This document shows positions 9,459-18,423 of a DNA stretch of 39,770 bases, one piece after another; within the stretch, counting starts at the first letter, position 1, and every line of letters begins with the position of its first letter. Where the stretch lies: assembly GCF_009663775.1 (NCBI RefSeq), contig NZ_RDBR01000019.1:1-39770 (forward strand), written 5' to 3'. A program made the translations under genes and the position numbers. The notes beneath the pieces were generated by a model. It had not been told where the DNA came from. It ran no database searches and saw nothing but the letters and a program-made list of their open reading frames with translations. This DNA comes from Lactobacillus sp. 0.1XD8-4. GTDB lineage: Bacteria; Bacillota; Bacilli; Lactobacillales; Lactobacillaceae.

Positions 9459-10826
9459 TTGAGTATGGATAACGATACAACGACAAATGATTTTGAACCG
9501 ACTGAACACTTGTCAGATAAGCACCATATGGCGATTCCATGGCATGATTTTTTTACAAATGATAATTTTACCCCCGCGTATGAAGCAAACTTAATTGAAC
9601 GAGCAGCAATAGTTGGTCGGATTGGGTTGATGATGCTTTCTTATGGTACAGGGGCATGGCGGGTTCGTGACTCGATGAATACTGTTGCGCGGACGCTTAA
9701 AATGACTTGTTCAGTTGATATTGGTTTAGTTTCGCTTGAATATACTTGTATGGATGCCCATCATAGCTATACGCAAGCAATCTCCCTCCCTAGTACGAGC
9801 GTCAACACAACCAAGCTCTCCAAGATGGAACGTTTTATCAGGGAATTTGATAAACAGGGGAGTGAGATGACGATTGGAGAAATTCATGCCCGATTAGAAG
9901 AAATTGCCCATTCAAAAGGAAACTATGCGCCTTATCAAGTCGGGTTAGCCGCGGCTCTTGCCTGTAGCGCCTTTGTATTCCTACTGGGTGGCGGTCCGGT
10001 TGAAATGTTCTGTAGCTTCATTGGCGCGGGTCTCGGTAATTATGTTCGGCGCAAATTGATTGACCGGCACATTACCTTATTTGCCGGCGTTGCAGTTGCG
10101 GTGGCAGTTGCCTGCTTATCCTACCTATTAGCATTGAGTTTAATGCAATTAACATTCAATGTTAGTTCTCGTCATGAAGCGGGATATATTGGCGCGATGT
10201 TATTTATCATTCCCGGATTCCCCTTTATTACCAGCGGTCTGGATATCTCAAAACTTGATATGCGGTCGGGTTTAGAGCGGATGACCTATGCGATTGCAAT
10301 TATTACGGTCGCCACCTTAGTTGGATGGATTGTTGCCTTGATGGTTAATCTGCGGCCAGAAAACTTTCCGACTTTGCCATTATCAGCATTAATGATGTTT
10401 TTATTACGGGTACCGGCAAGTTTTTGTGGGGTCTTTGGCTTTTCGATTATGTTTAACAGTACGCCAAAGATGGCGGCAACAGCAGGCTGCATTGGTGCGA
10501 TTGCTAATACCCTTCGTCTTGAGTTAACAGACTTAACCGGAATTCCAGCGGGAGCCGCGGCCTTTCTTGGAGCATTAGTTGCTGGACTGCTTGCTTCAGT
10601 CGTTAAGAAAAAAATTCAGTACCCGCAAATTTCAATTACGGTACCTTCGATTGTTATTATGGTTCCTGGACTATATATGTACCGTGCAATGTATAATATT
10701 GGACTGACCTCGATTAGTGTGGGAACATTATGGATGACCAAAGCACTAATGATTGTAGTATTTTTACCAATGGGCTTAATTGCTGCACGTATTCTTACAG
10801 ATTCTAAGTGGCGCCATAATGGATAA
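9459..10826 (+). CDS. Threonine/serine exporter family protein, fused ThrE form
   Basis: A membrane protein of about 455 residues in the ThrE family. Residues 20-150 are cytosolic and carry the DUF1212-type segment ERAAIVGRIGLMMLSYGTGAWRVRDSM. About ten hydrophobic segments follow, the last half corresponding to the DUF3815-type domain (VPSIVIMVPGLYMYRAMYN). The family exports threonine, serine or other small solutes, as in Corynebacterium ThrE. The open frame begins at TTG 9450, but GAAGGAG at 9442-9448 best serves TTG 9459; ATG 9465 is a weaker alternative. The downstream glycosylase gene has its AAGGAGG site at this stop codon, so the two are coupled. A split version of the same exporter occurs at 34013-35255. 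Confidence 0.82.
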   Translation: MSMDNDTTTNDFEPTEHLSDKHHMAIPWHDFFTNDNFTPAYEANLIERAAIVGRIGLMMLSYGTGAWRVRDSMNTVARTLKMTCSVDIGLVSLEYTCMDAHHSYTQAISLPSTSVNTTKLSKMERFIREFDKQGSEMTIGEIHARLEEIAHSKGNYAPYQVGLAAALACSAFVFLLGGGPVEMFCSFIGAGLGNYVRRKLIDRHITLFAGVAVAVAVACLSYLLALSLMQLTFNVSSRHEAGYIGAMLFIIPGFPFITSGLDISKLDMRSGLERMTYAIAIITVATLVGWIVALMVNLRPENFPTLPLSALMMFLLRVPASFCGVFGFSIMFNSTPKMAATAGCIGAIANTLRLELTDLTGIPAGAAAFLGALVAGLLASVVKKKIQYPQISITVPSIVIMVPGLYMYRAMYNIGLTSISVGTLWMTKALMIVVFLPMGLIAARILTDSKWRHNG

Positions 10827-10838
10827 GGAGGCCGTTAT

Positions 10839-11489
10839 ATGATTGCAGAGTATCCACCGGAGTTATTAGCAGAGGTAACAGCAAAGACAGCTGACCGGCA
10901 GCTAACTGGTTTTGTTGCAGGGCAGGGACCGCTAAAACCTGATTTAATGCTGGTGGGAGAAGCACCAGGACGACATGAAGAACAGGTAGATATTCCATTT
11001 TCTGGAGCATCCGGTCAGGAGTTAATGGGCTTCATTGAATCAATCGGCTATTCACGGTCAACCGTATATATAACAAGTGTGGTACGAAAACGCCCTTACA
11101 GTATTAAACGTGTTCGTGATAAGAAAACTGGCGAGATCGTTGAAAAATATCCTAATCGAACGCCAACTAAAAAAGAAGTGCTGGCATTTGCGCCATTGTT
11201 TGATTGGGAATTGGCAACTGTTCAGCCACGTATAATTGTTCCACTAGGCAATACGGCGTTGCAACGCTTGCTTGGGAATAAGGCGAATATTGGTGAATTG
11301 CATGGTCAATTGCTCCACGAACCAATTCAACAAGCTAATGAGCAGCATGACGGCTACCAACTGACGACAGAAAAGTATTGGATTATGCCGATGTATCATC
11401 CTGCTGCAGTCCTTTATGCTCGGCGGTTAGAACCGACTATTAAGGCAGACTGGCAACGACTTGGCCAGCAAATAAAAGAAATTAAATAA
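10839..11489 (+). CDS. Family-4-like uracil-DNA glycosylase without Fe-S cysteines
   Basis: A 216-residue protein of the uracil-DNA glycosylase superfamily. The first motif GEAPGRHEE is at 40-48 and the second, HPAAVLY, at 187-193; both match family 4 enzymes, which remove uracil from DNA. The protein has no cysteine at all, whereas classical family 4 enzymes bind a 4Fe-4S cluster through four cysteines. It also has a long basic segment (about 86-105) between the motifs. Activity is likely but the exact lesion is unknown. An AAGGAGG site eight bases before the ATG overlaps the end of the exporter gene. Confidence 0.82.
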   Translation: MIAEYPPELLAEVTAKTADRQLTGFVAGQGPLKPDLMLVGEAPGRHEEQVDIPFSGASGQELMGFIESIGYSRSTVYITSVVRKRPYSIKRVRDKKTGEIVEKYPNRTPTKKEVLAFAPLFDWELATVQPRIIVPLGNTALQRLLGNKANIGELHGQLLHEPIQQANEQHDGYQLTTEKYWIMPMYHPAAVLYARRLEPTIKADWQRLGQQIKEIK

Positions 11490-11493
11490 CAAT

Positions 11494-11522
11494 TATACAT
11501 TTACTGATAATCGTCGTATAAT
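11494..11522 (+). promoter_or_regulatory. Promoter of the DHA2 transporter gene
   Basis: TATACA (11494-11499) and TATAAT (11517-11522) are separated by 17 bases. The predicted transcript begins near 11530, leaving about 105 bases of leader before the TTG start at 11636. Confidence 0.6.
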
Positions 11523-11552
11523 GATGTACAGTTTGAAATTAAAGTAACCGAT

Positions 11553-11590
11553 AGCCTCTAACGTTCTGGCAAAGCCGAGCGCTAGGGGCT
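11553..11590 (+). promoter_or_regulatory. Structured leader hairpin before the DHA2 transporter
   Basis: AGCCTCTAACG (11553-11563) pairs with CGCTAGGGGCT (11580-11590), ten of eleven positions including one G-T. A small inner GGC-AAA-GCC hairpin sits in the loop. There is no T-tract, so this is not a normal terminator. CCTCT in the 5' arm could alternatively pair with AGAGG of the ribosome site at 11621-11625. It matches no riboswitch class that I recognise. Confidence 0.5.
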
Positions 11591-11635
11591 CTATTGTTGC
11601 CGAATATGACAAAATATCTAAGAGGAGATGATAAA

Positions 11636-13159
11636 TTGGAACAACAGCAACGGCGAACAATCGTTACAGGAGCGCTATTATTATCTAATATTATGGCAGG
11701 GATGGACGGGACAATCGTCAATACAGCCTTACCAGCAATTACGAGTGATCTTCATGGTTTACAATATATGGGATGGATTATTGCTACTTTTCTTTTGGGA
11801 ATGGCAGTAGCAACCCCGCTATGGAGTAAGTTTGGTGAGCATAAGGGAAATAAGCAGGCATATATTACTGCTACTTCATTGTTTCTGATAGGAGCGATTT
11901 TTCAAGGATTAGCGCCCAACATTCTCTGGTTTATCATCGCCCGGACCGTTATGGGAATCGGAGCAGGTGGGATGAACACTATCCCGTTTATTGTTTTTGC
12001 GGAATTATATGAAAACCTAAAAAAGCGCGCAGAGGTTCTGGGAATTGCTAGTGCTTGTTTTGGGACTGCCTCGATTATCGGCCCTTTATTAGGGGGATGG
12101 ATTGTTGATGCCTTGAGCTGGCACTGGGTCTTTTATGTTAATGTGCCGATTGCGCTTATAGCAATTACGATTGTTAGCTTGTTTTATAAGAATGTTAAAA
12201 TGCAAGCTGCCGGTAAGCCAGTCGATTATTTAGGAGCCAGTCTTTTAGTTGTTAGCTTGGTAATGATCCTCGTTGCTGTTCAATTAATTGGTTCTGCTTC
12301 GGGAATTATAGTTACAGGGTTAATGATTGTTGGCTTTTTGCTTTTAGCATGGATGGCTAAAATTGACAATAAGGCGGTTGATCCGATTGTTCCAAGCCGC
12401 CTATTTAAAAATCGGGAATTAGTAATTGATTTTACCTTATTTGTGATTATTTGGGGTTCATTCATTGCTTTTGTGACCTATATTCCAATGTGGGCACAAG
12501 GAATTTTAGGCCTTAGTGCCCTGCTTGGCGGGATGACCCAGATCCCAGGAGCGGTGACGAATTTTATCGGCTCTGAATTAGTACCGTTTCTTCAAGACCG
12601 GTGGGGAAAGTATTGGATTGTCACTTGTGGGGCCGCGTCTATTTTTATTGCATATTTAGGGATTATGATTGGCGGACAGCACACACCATTTTGGTTGCTT
12701 TTGATTATGGGAGCGTTTGAGGGTTTTGGTGTTGGACTGGTATTTAATATTTTACAAATAAACGTTCAAACTGATGCGGAACTGCGTGATGTGCCGATTG
12801 CTACATCACTCGGTTATCTTTTACGGATTCTTAGTCAGACTTTGATGTCTGCAGTCTACGGGGTAATTCTTAACCAAGAGTTATTCCGTGGTGTTCAGAC
12901 TCACCATGATATTACCCTTAAGATGCTTAATCAACTATCTAATGCTAAAACCGCTGGCAACTTGCCATCATCGTTATTACCGACGATGCGGACAATTTTG
13001 TATTCGGGATATCATAACATTATTGTTGCTGCTGTTATCTTAATTGTTATTGCACTAATTTTAGTTATTTCATTAGGGTGGGAAAACCATTGTCGACAAG
13101 AAGCGCAAACTGCTTTAGGCAATTTTAAGGAATCAGAGTCAAAAACCGTGATACGATAG
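11636..13159 (+). CDS. DHA2-family (14-TM) multidrug MFS transporter
   Basis: A 507-residue major facilitator protein of the EmrB/QacA drug:H+ antiporter group. Early in the chain is the DHA2 motif MDGTIVNTALPAI; WIIATFLLGMAVATPLWSKFGE, the loop between helices 2 and 3, and IARTVMGIGAGGM follow. About fourteen hydrophobic segments are visible. The open frame extends upstream to 11594, but AGAGGAGA at 11621-11628 is spaced correctly for TTG 11636, so that start is chosen. The leader carries a hairpin that might regulate it. The drug or metabolite exported cannot be told from sequence. An esterase gene follows after 39 bases and may be co-transcribed. Confidence 0.87.
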   Translation: MEQQQRRTIVTGALLLSNIMAGMDGTIVNTALPAITSDLHGLQYMGWIIATFLLGMAVATPLWSKFGEHKGNKQAYITATSLFLIGAIFQGLAPNILWFIIARTVMGIGAGGMNTIPFIVFAELYENLKKRAEVLGIASACFGTASIIGPLLGGWIVDALSWHWVFYVNVPIALIAITIVSLFYKNVKMQAAGKPVDYLGASLLVVSLVMILVAVQLIGSASGIIVTGLMIVGFLLLAWMAKIDNKAVDPIVPSRLFKNRELVIDFTLFVIIWGSFIAFVTYIPMWAQGILGLSALLGGMTQIPGAVTNFIGSELVPFLQDRWGKYWIVTCGAASIFIAYLGIMIGGQHTPFWLLLIMGAFEGFGVGLVFNILQINVQTDAELRDVPIATSLGYLLRILSQTLMSAVYGVILNQELFRGVQTHHDITLKMLNQLSNAKTAGNLPSSLLPTMRTILYSGYHNIIVAAVILIVIALILVISLGWENHCRQEAQTALGNFKESESKTVIR

Positions 13160-13198
13160 TAGTAATAATAGTTAAGAGAATAAGGAGAGCTAATTTTT

Positions 13199-14185
13199 GT
13201 GGAGAAAATAAAAAAATTTAATGCTCAAGTTGCTAGTCATCTGGCTAATAACCTTGAAAGCAGTCTACGAGATTTACGGCGATGTGGAGAACACCGTTCA
13301 AATAAGGCGACCCTTGTTGAATTGGGCATCCAGCTAAGTGGCTTTAAAGCAGATTTAGCAGAAGATAATAAGTTTGATGCAATGATTAGCAATGCACGTA
13401 TTGATAACACTGCCCCGGTTTATTTACCGTCAGTTCAAACGAAAGTTAATAGACGACAATTTATGGATCAGGGATTAACAACTTTTGTATTAAATGAACG
13501 GACAAATGAACAAAAAGTAGTTCTTTATTTAACAGGAGGGGCATATGTCCAGCGCCCTGATAAGACTCATTGGCAATACCTAGACCGGTTGGCAAAGGAG
13601 AGTGGGGCCAAAGTTTATGTACCGATTTATTCTTTAGTTCCTCAAGCAACTTATCAGCAAGCTTACCAAGAGATTGCGACCTTGTATAATCAGCTCTACA
13701 ATTTAGTTCCAGCCAGTCATATTACTATAATGGGCGATTCTGCTGGTGGTGGTTTAGCTGCTGGCTTTTGTGAATATCTCGGTAAAAAGGGCCTTCCTCA
13801 GCCTGGACATTTGATTTTATTTTCTCCATGGCTTGATCTTGATTTAACTAACCCCGTTATTAACAAATATGCTGCATGTGATGTTACACTAGCAGTGAGT
13901 GGTTTACGCAAAATCGGTACGATGTGGGCTGGTGATACGGGTCACCGTGACTATCGATTAAGTCCCCTTTATGGTAACTTTGACCAGTTAAGGGATGTGA
14001 CAATTTTTGTAGGCACAAAGGAGATTATGTATCCCGATGCAACCCTATTTGTTCAAAGACTGCGTGAGGCGGGGATTCCAGTCCGCTTTGGCGTTGGTCG
14101 CGGCCTATTTCATATCTATCCACTCTATCAGCTTCCCGAAGCGAAAGCTGTAATGGAACAAGTTGTTACTATTATCAATGATTAA
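13199..14185 (+). CDS. Alpha/beta hydrolase, HSL-like carboxylesterase
   Basis: A 328-residue esterase related to the hormone-sensitive lipase group. The nucleophile motif GDSAGGG has Ser181, and a C-terminal HIYPLY provides the likely catalytic His near 305. The usual HGGG oxyanion motif is replaced by TGGAY at 112-116, as in several lactobacillus esterases. The start is GTG, with AAGGAGAG nine bases upstream. It lies between the DHA2 transporter and the DJ-1 gene with short gaps, so the three may form one operon. Short-chain ester hydrolysis is the family activity; the substrate is unknown. Confidence 0.82.
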   Translation: MEKIKKFNAQVASHLANNLESSLRDLRRCGEHRSNKATLVELGIQLSGFKADLAEDNKFDAMISNARIDNTAPVYLPSVQTKVNRRQFMDQGLTTFVLNERTNEQKVVLYLTGGAYVQRPDKTHWQYLDRLAKESGAKVYVPIYSLVPQATYQQAYQEIATLYNQLYNLVPASHITIMGDSAGGGLAAGFCEYLGKKGLPQPGHLILFSPWLDLDLTNPVINKYAACDVTLAVSGLRKIGTMWAGDTGHRDYRLSPLYGNFDQLRDVTIFVGTKEIMYPDATLFVQRLREAGIPVRFGVGRGLFHIYPLYQLPEAKAVMEQVVTIIND

Positions 14186-14197
14186 TGAGGTGATATT

Positions 14198-14770
14198 TTG
14201 CCAAAAGTTGCGGTAGTTTTTGCACCAGGTTGTGAAGAAGTAGAAGGATTAACGATTGTTGATGTTCTTCGGCGAATGGGAATTGATACGACGATGGTTG
14301 GTTTAGAAGATATCCATGTTCCTGGCGCGCATGGGATCGAATTAACTTGTGATGAAATAATGGACGATCGGCTTTTAGACTATGATGTAGTTGCCTTCCC
14401 AGGAGGACGTGGCGGTGCTCAGAAGCTGCGTGATAATGATCGCTTAATGAAGCTGATGCAAAAGCGCAATGCGGAAAATAAATGGGATGCTGCCATGTGT
14501 GCTGCGCCCATTGCACTAGCACGTTACGGCCTGTTAGATAATCATAATTACACCTGTTTTCCAGGGATTAATGAGGAAATTGCTAAAGTTGCGCCAACGG
14601 CAAACTTTAAAACTGATATCACTGTTGTAGACCAAGATGGGAAAATTATTACCAGTCGGGGACCAGCAACGGCATTAGCGTTTGCTTACCAAATTGCAAC
14701 AGTACTCGGTTATAATACTGATAAAATCAAACACGAAATGCTTTATGATTATTTAATGGATCAACGATAA
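14198..14770 (+). CDS. DJ-1/PfpI family protein
   Basis: A 190-residue protein with the DJ-1 fold. The elbow cysteine lies in AAMCAAPIA (Cys101) and the conserved glutamate in CEEVEGLTIVDVLRR (Glu16); FPGGRGGAQKL forms the glycine-rich turn. Members act as stress-related deglycase/glyoxalase-like enzymes or chaperones, and the true substrate is debated. The start is TTG at 14198 with GAGGTGAT just upstream, twelve bases after the esterase stop. A strong bidirectional terminator follows. Confidence 0.88.
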   Translation: MPKVAVVFAPGCEEVEGLTIVDVLRRMGIDTTMVGLEDIHVPGAHGIELTCDEIMDDRLLDYDVVAFPGGRGGAQKLRDNDRLMKLMQKRNAENKWDAAMCAAPIALARYGLLDNHNYTCFPGINEEIAKVAPTANFKTDITVVDQDGKIITSRGPATALAFAYQIATVLGYNTDKIKHEMLYDYLMDQR

Positions 14771-14840
14771 ATTACCCGGGAAATAATGTTAGCTAAGTTA
14801 ATCGGCTAGGCTGACCATCGTTGGTAATATTCAAAACTAG

Positions 14841-14890
14841 AAAATAGGGTTCACTTCACCGGTCCGGCCGAATGAAGTGAACCCTATTTG
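14841..14890. terminator. Bidirectional terminator between DJ-1 and XRE genes
   Basis: AAATAGGGTTCACTTCA (14842-14858) and its exact complement (14873-14889) form a 17-bp perfect stem around a GC-rich 14-base loop. A and T at the ends give a tract in each direction, which suits the convergent genes. Confidence 0.85.
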
Positions 14891-14914
14891 TGTTACAGCT
14901 TTTGAGGAAACTAT

Positions 14915-15511
14915 CTAGCTTTTATTTTTCCACATATATTTTTGAAAGATATTCATTAATCCGACAAGAAAGAAAAGTAGTGCTTCTAAATACTCGTTAT
15001 GGCTAATTACCATACTAATAATATTGATCGCTATTATTAACAGAAATATTTTACCGACTGGGGAAGATCGGGGATAAGTCTTCTTTCTTTTTCGTTTATC
15101 CAGACCAAGAAAAAATGGCTCTACGTGTTCCCCATAAAGAATAGCAATAATAAAAATACTTAAAAAAGCATATATGTAAAATTCAGCGATTGTTGAATTA
15201 GTGTCAAGATAATTAATCATCAAGAAAAACAAGCCATACATTATAAAAAATAACCCTCTAAAAATGCTAAAGGCATTATAAGCTTTTCCTTGTTCTAAGT
15301 ATTTTTTCAAATGTTTATCCTCCTTCAAAAGAGAATCAATTGAAATCTGATATACGTTGCTAATTTTAACAAGCATATCTAAATCAGGATAACTTTTTCC
15401 TTGTTCCCAATTAGAGATCGTTTGGCGCGTAATATATAGCTGATTGGCGACTTCGGCTTGTGTTAATTTTAGCTTCTTTCGTTGTTCTTTGATTCGGTTA
15501 CCAAATTCCAT
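14915..15511 (-). CDS. XRE-family regulator with C-terminal membrane segments
   Basis: A 198-residue protein. Residues 1-66 form a Cro/CI-type helix-turn-helix (RIKEQRKKLKLTQAEVANQL, then ITRQTISNWEQGKSYPDLD). From about residue 80 there are four hydrophobic stretches (FRGLFFIMYGLFFLMINY and others) separated by a basic loop KRKRKK. This is a known layout in Firmicutes in which the DNA-binding domain is tethered to the membrane. Its targets and signal are unknown. It is separated from mprF by 174 bases containing the mprF terminator. Confidence 0.82.
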   Translation of the reverse strand: MEFGNRIKEQRKKLKLTQAEVANQLYITRQTISNWEQGKSYPDLDMLVKISNVYQISIDSLLKEDKHLKKYLEQGKAYNAFSIFRGLFFIMYGLFFLMINYLDTNSTIAEFYIYAFLSIFIIAILYGEHVEPFFLGLDKRKRKKTYPRSSPVGKIFLLIIAINIISMVISHNEYLEALLFFLVGLMNIFQKYMWKNKS

Positions 15512-15613
15512 TGTGTTCCCTCTTTCTTTTTAGGATAAGTATATTTTATTTATAAATTGAAGCCTAGCAATGGTCCTTTGCATTATTTATATGCCAGTAG
15601 TTTAGGACAATAA

Positions 15614-15655
15614 AAGAAGTCCCCAGTAGATTTGAATCTTGCTGAGGGCTTTCAT
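15614..15655 (-). terminator. Probable terminator of mprF
   Basis: On the minus strand an interrupted stem built from CCCTCAGCAAGATT and AATCTACTGGGG is followed by a T-rich stretch. It sits about 30 bases after the mprF stop codon. Pairing is imperfect, so confidence is moderate. Confidence 0.55.
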
Positions 15656-15685
15656 GTGCTAAAAGCTTAATCTAATAGTGTGCGT

Positions 15686-18271
15686 TTATTTATTTAACCA
15701 CCAAAAGATAGAACGATGAGTTTGTTGATCGACCCGTTGGTTAACAACACTGACAAGGATCATCATGGTTGCGATAATTGAATTTTTCTTTCGGAAGGCT
15801 GTGTAACGAGAGTACCAAGCAGTTGCGTATTTATCTTTATAGCGTCGCAGCCCCTGGAAACCATAGAGGTGGTAGCCATACTCATAAATAAAATGGGCCG
15901 CCTTTTCTTCAATAAAACTAAATTGTGATTCACCAACATTTGCCAGTGGCGCCATGCCGAGGTCAAAGTAGGCATAGCCATTTTCTTGACCATATTGGAA
16001 CATACTAATAAAAATCTTATCCATAATTCCAGAAGGAGCATCTTTACTGTGGCGCATCAGGTCAATAGTAAGGATTTCTTTACTGCCGGTTGGCATAAAG
16101 GTCGCAAATGCTACCATCTTGCCGTCCTTATCACGAACAACACCTACAGGAGCTTGATTAATATAGTATGGATCGAAATAACCGAGGGAGAATCCTTTTT
16201 CAGTTTCATTGCCTAACCAACTATCAGAAACTTTTTTCATTTCTGCTAACAATTCCTTACTAAATGGTGGCTTTTCAACAGAGAAGGTGTATCCTTCCCG
16301 ATCAAACTTATGCATCAAAGCGCGCTGGGACCGTTGCTTTTTGCCAGCGAGGGTGAAGTCAGCTAGTTTTACCAGTCCCGTTTCTCCGGTCTTAATGAAG
16401 TCAAAACCAAATTCGTGGAGCAGCATTGTCATATCGCTCGACACTTCGTAAAAGACTAACTGATAGCCGTATTTATCTGCTTCTCTTACAAATTGACGAA
16501 GCGCGGGACGCCAGCTATCTTTGTCACCAACGGGATCACCCATGACGACAAGCCGGTCATATTTTCGCCGATACATAAAGAAGAGCTTATCATGATCGTC
16601 AACAGTGTAATAATAGAGCGCCTTATCTCGCAAGAAGGCAAGGTGACTAGTTTCATTGCCGCCATATTCCTTTATAACGTTACGAATTCGGTTAGCATTA
16701 AAGACTGGCGGCATACTAAATGGATCATAACCTGCCATGAAGTATTTAAGGATGACAAAGATTAGCAGGAGACCTAATAATAATCCGAATAACCCTGAAA
16801 GCCAGATTTTTTCTCCAGGGAAGAAGAGAAAATCTGGAATGTGATGCTTGCTTGAATATTGCGGAGCATTAATTACGCCGACAATAACGTAAAGGACACA
16901 AGCCCCAGCGAAGATAAGACTATCAATAGCGAACTTGCCAATGGAGTATTCTAATTTCTGGCGGTAAAGAACATGTCTGGATAGCAAAACTAAAACCAGA
17001 ACGATGCTAAGATAGATCGTTAAGCTCCATGTTCCTAAGTTCCAAATAGTATTAGCGATACCAATGACTAGTAAGATCAAAGTTGGTAAATATGCTTTCT
17101 TCACTTTTGATTGTAAACCCCGTGCACATGCGAGCATTGCTAGGGCGAATAGAATGGTAGTTAATTGGTGTAGGAAAAAGAAAGTATAAGGATAGAGTCG
17201 CGCAATAATTTTGTTTTGGGCGGTAATATCAGGAATGGAAGCTGTAATCAGCATTAAGATTCCTGAAACATACATAAATGTTGTGATTAGGAAATAGGCA
17301 GCTTTCCGAACCATCAAAACTGGCAAACCATCGAAGAACGTATTCACTTGGTGCGCTAAATTATGCAAGAATGAAATGCCGGCAATGATAAGCGGAACGA
17401 TGTAGTAGAAAATCCGGAATAACAATAGCCAAATTACCGACGTTGCCCGTGGTACGCCAAGTAGGGATAATTCCAGCATCATCAAGAGGTCAAATGATCC
17501 TAATGCACCTGGAATCATTGATAGGACCCCTAATACTTGTGCAACAACATATAACGGTAAAACACTAATGAGATTATGCCGAATTCCTAGGCACCATCCA
17601 ACAAGGAGAAAGAAGAGGGCAACAAATAACCATTCGCAAGTTGAACTTGTAACTAAAAAGAGACCGACCTTAGGAGTAACATCCTTGAATAGCTTGTTTT
17701 TGTGAATAACCGTAATGTAAAACACAACTGGGAAGTATAATCCGCCACCAACAAGCCAAATAGCATATTGGTTAAAATGACCACCATCATGAAAAACGAA
17801 CATGATGATTAAGGCAACCCAACAAAGAACAGATAACCCTGATAAGAGAAAAACAGCAATTTTTGAAATTGCTAGTAAAATTTCCTTTTTAGTTGCGTTT
17901 TTACGATAAAAATAAGCTCGTAAGGTTGACCCAAGAATCCCCCCGAATCCCGCAATATTAGTTAAGGTATTAGTTATCCACCCACAGCGAATAATATATG
18001 ACAATTTAAATTTTCCCGGTAATAAGTGGGTGATTGCAAAGTCATAACCTAACATCGGAATGACTGCAACACAACCAGCAATTAATAAGGTTATGATATT
18101 TTCCCATGATAGATTGGCTAAACCAGCCCCAACTTCATGCCATTTAACAGTTTTAAAAAAGTTACCTAATGCAAGAATTACGAATACTAAAACTGAGGTT
18201 ACAAAAACGACTTTTATTATTTTTGAATATTTTGACCACCAGTTTAATAGGCGTTTGCCCAACTGCTGCAT
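15686..18271 (-). CDS. mprF: Phosphatidylglycerol lysyltransferase MprF
   Basis: An 861-residue protein, the normal length for MprF/FmtC. The N-terminal 530 or so residues hold about fourteen hydrophobic segments, the flippase part, including GFGGILGSTLRAYFYRKNA and IPGALGSFDLLMMLEL. The C-terminal 300 residues are the cytosolic GNAT-like aminoacyl transferase, with YRRKYDRLVVMGDPVGD and YAYFDLGMAPLANVG. It transfers lysine or another amino acid from tRNA to phosphatidylglycerol and moves the product outward, lowering surface negative charge and sensitivity to cationic peptides. A clear AGGAGGAG site precedes the ATG. Confidence 0.93.
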   Translation of the reverse strand: MQQLGKRLLNWWSKYSKIIKVVFVTSVLVFVILALGNFFKTVKWHEVGAGLANLSWENIITLLIAGCVAVIPMLGYDFAITHLLPGKFKLSYIIRCGWITNTLTNIAGFGGILGSTLRAYFYRKNATKKEILLAISKIAVFLLSGLSVLCWVALIIMFVFHDGGHFNQYAIWLVGGGLYFPVVFYITVIHKNKLFKDVTPKVGLFLVTSSTCEWLFVALFFLLVGWCLGIRHNLISVLPLYVVAQVLGVLSMIPGALGSFDLLMMLELSLLGVPRATSVIWLLLFRIFYYIVPLIIAGISFLHNLAHQVNTFFDGLPVLMVRKAAYFLITTFMYVSGILMLITASIPDITAQNKIIARLYPYTFFFLHQLTTILFALAMLACARGLQSKVKKAYLPTLILLVIGIANTIWNLGTWSLTIYLSIVLVLVLLSRHVLYRQKLEYSIGKFAIDSLIFAGACVLYVIVGVINAPQYSSKHHIPDFLFFPGEKIWLSGLFGLLLGLLLIFVILKYFMAGYDPFSMPPVFNANRIRNVIKEYGGNETSHLAFLRDKALYYYTVDDHDKLFFMYRRKYDRLVVMGDPVGDKDSWRPALRQFVREADKYGYQLVFYEVSSDMTMLLHEFGFDFIKTGETGLVKLADFTLAGKKQRSQRALMHKFDREGYTFSVEKPPFSKELLAEMKKVSDSWLGNETEKGFSLGYFDPYYINQAPVGVVRDKDGKMVAFATFMPTGSKEILTIDLMRHSKDAPSGIMDKIFISMFQYGQENGYAYFDLGMAPLANVGESQFSFIEEKAAHFIYEYGYHLYGFQGLRRYKDKYATAWYSRYTAFRKKNSIIATMMILVSVVNQRVDQQTHRSIFWWLNK

Positions 18272-18377
18272 TAAAAACTCCTCCTTAAAATAAATAGTAC
18301 TTTTATTATAAACTATTGCAGATACTGGCGATACTAATAGGAAAAATGAATTTTAGAAATTAATTTCAATTTAGTTG

Positions 18378-18406
18378 TTGACTAATACTCTAAAGTTTCG
18401 TATACT
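18378..18406 (+). promoter_or_regulatory. Promoter of tRNA-Asp
   Basis: TTGACT (18378-18383) and TATACT (18401-18406) are 17 bases apart, with the predicted start about eleven bases before the tRNA. A near-consensus sigma-A promoter. Confidence 0.85.
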
Positions 18407-18423
18407 TTTACTTGTTGTTAAAT

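Noticed and set aside
9440-9472. Ten-codon open frame (MKEFDWLEYG) overlapping the start of the fused ThrE gene
   Set aside because: It overlaps the exporter ribosome site and start, and the predicted transcript begins only a few bases upstream, leaving little room for initiation. Probably chance.
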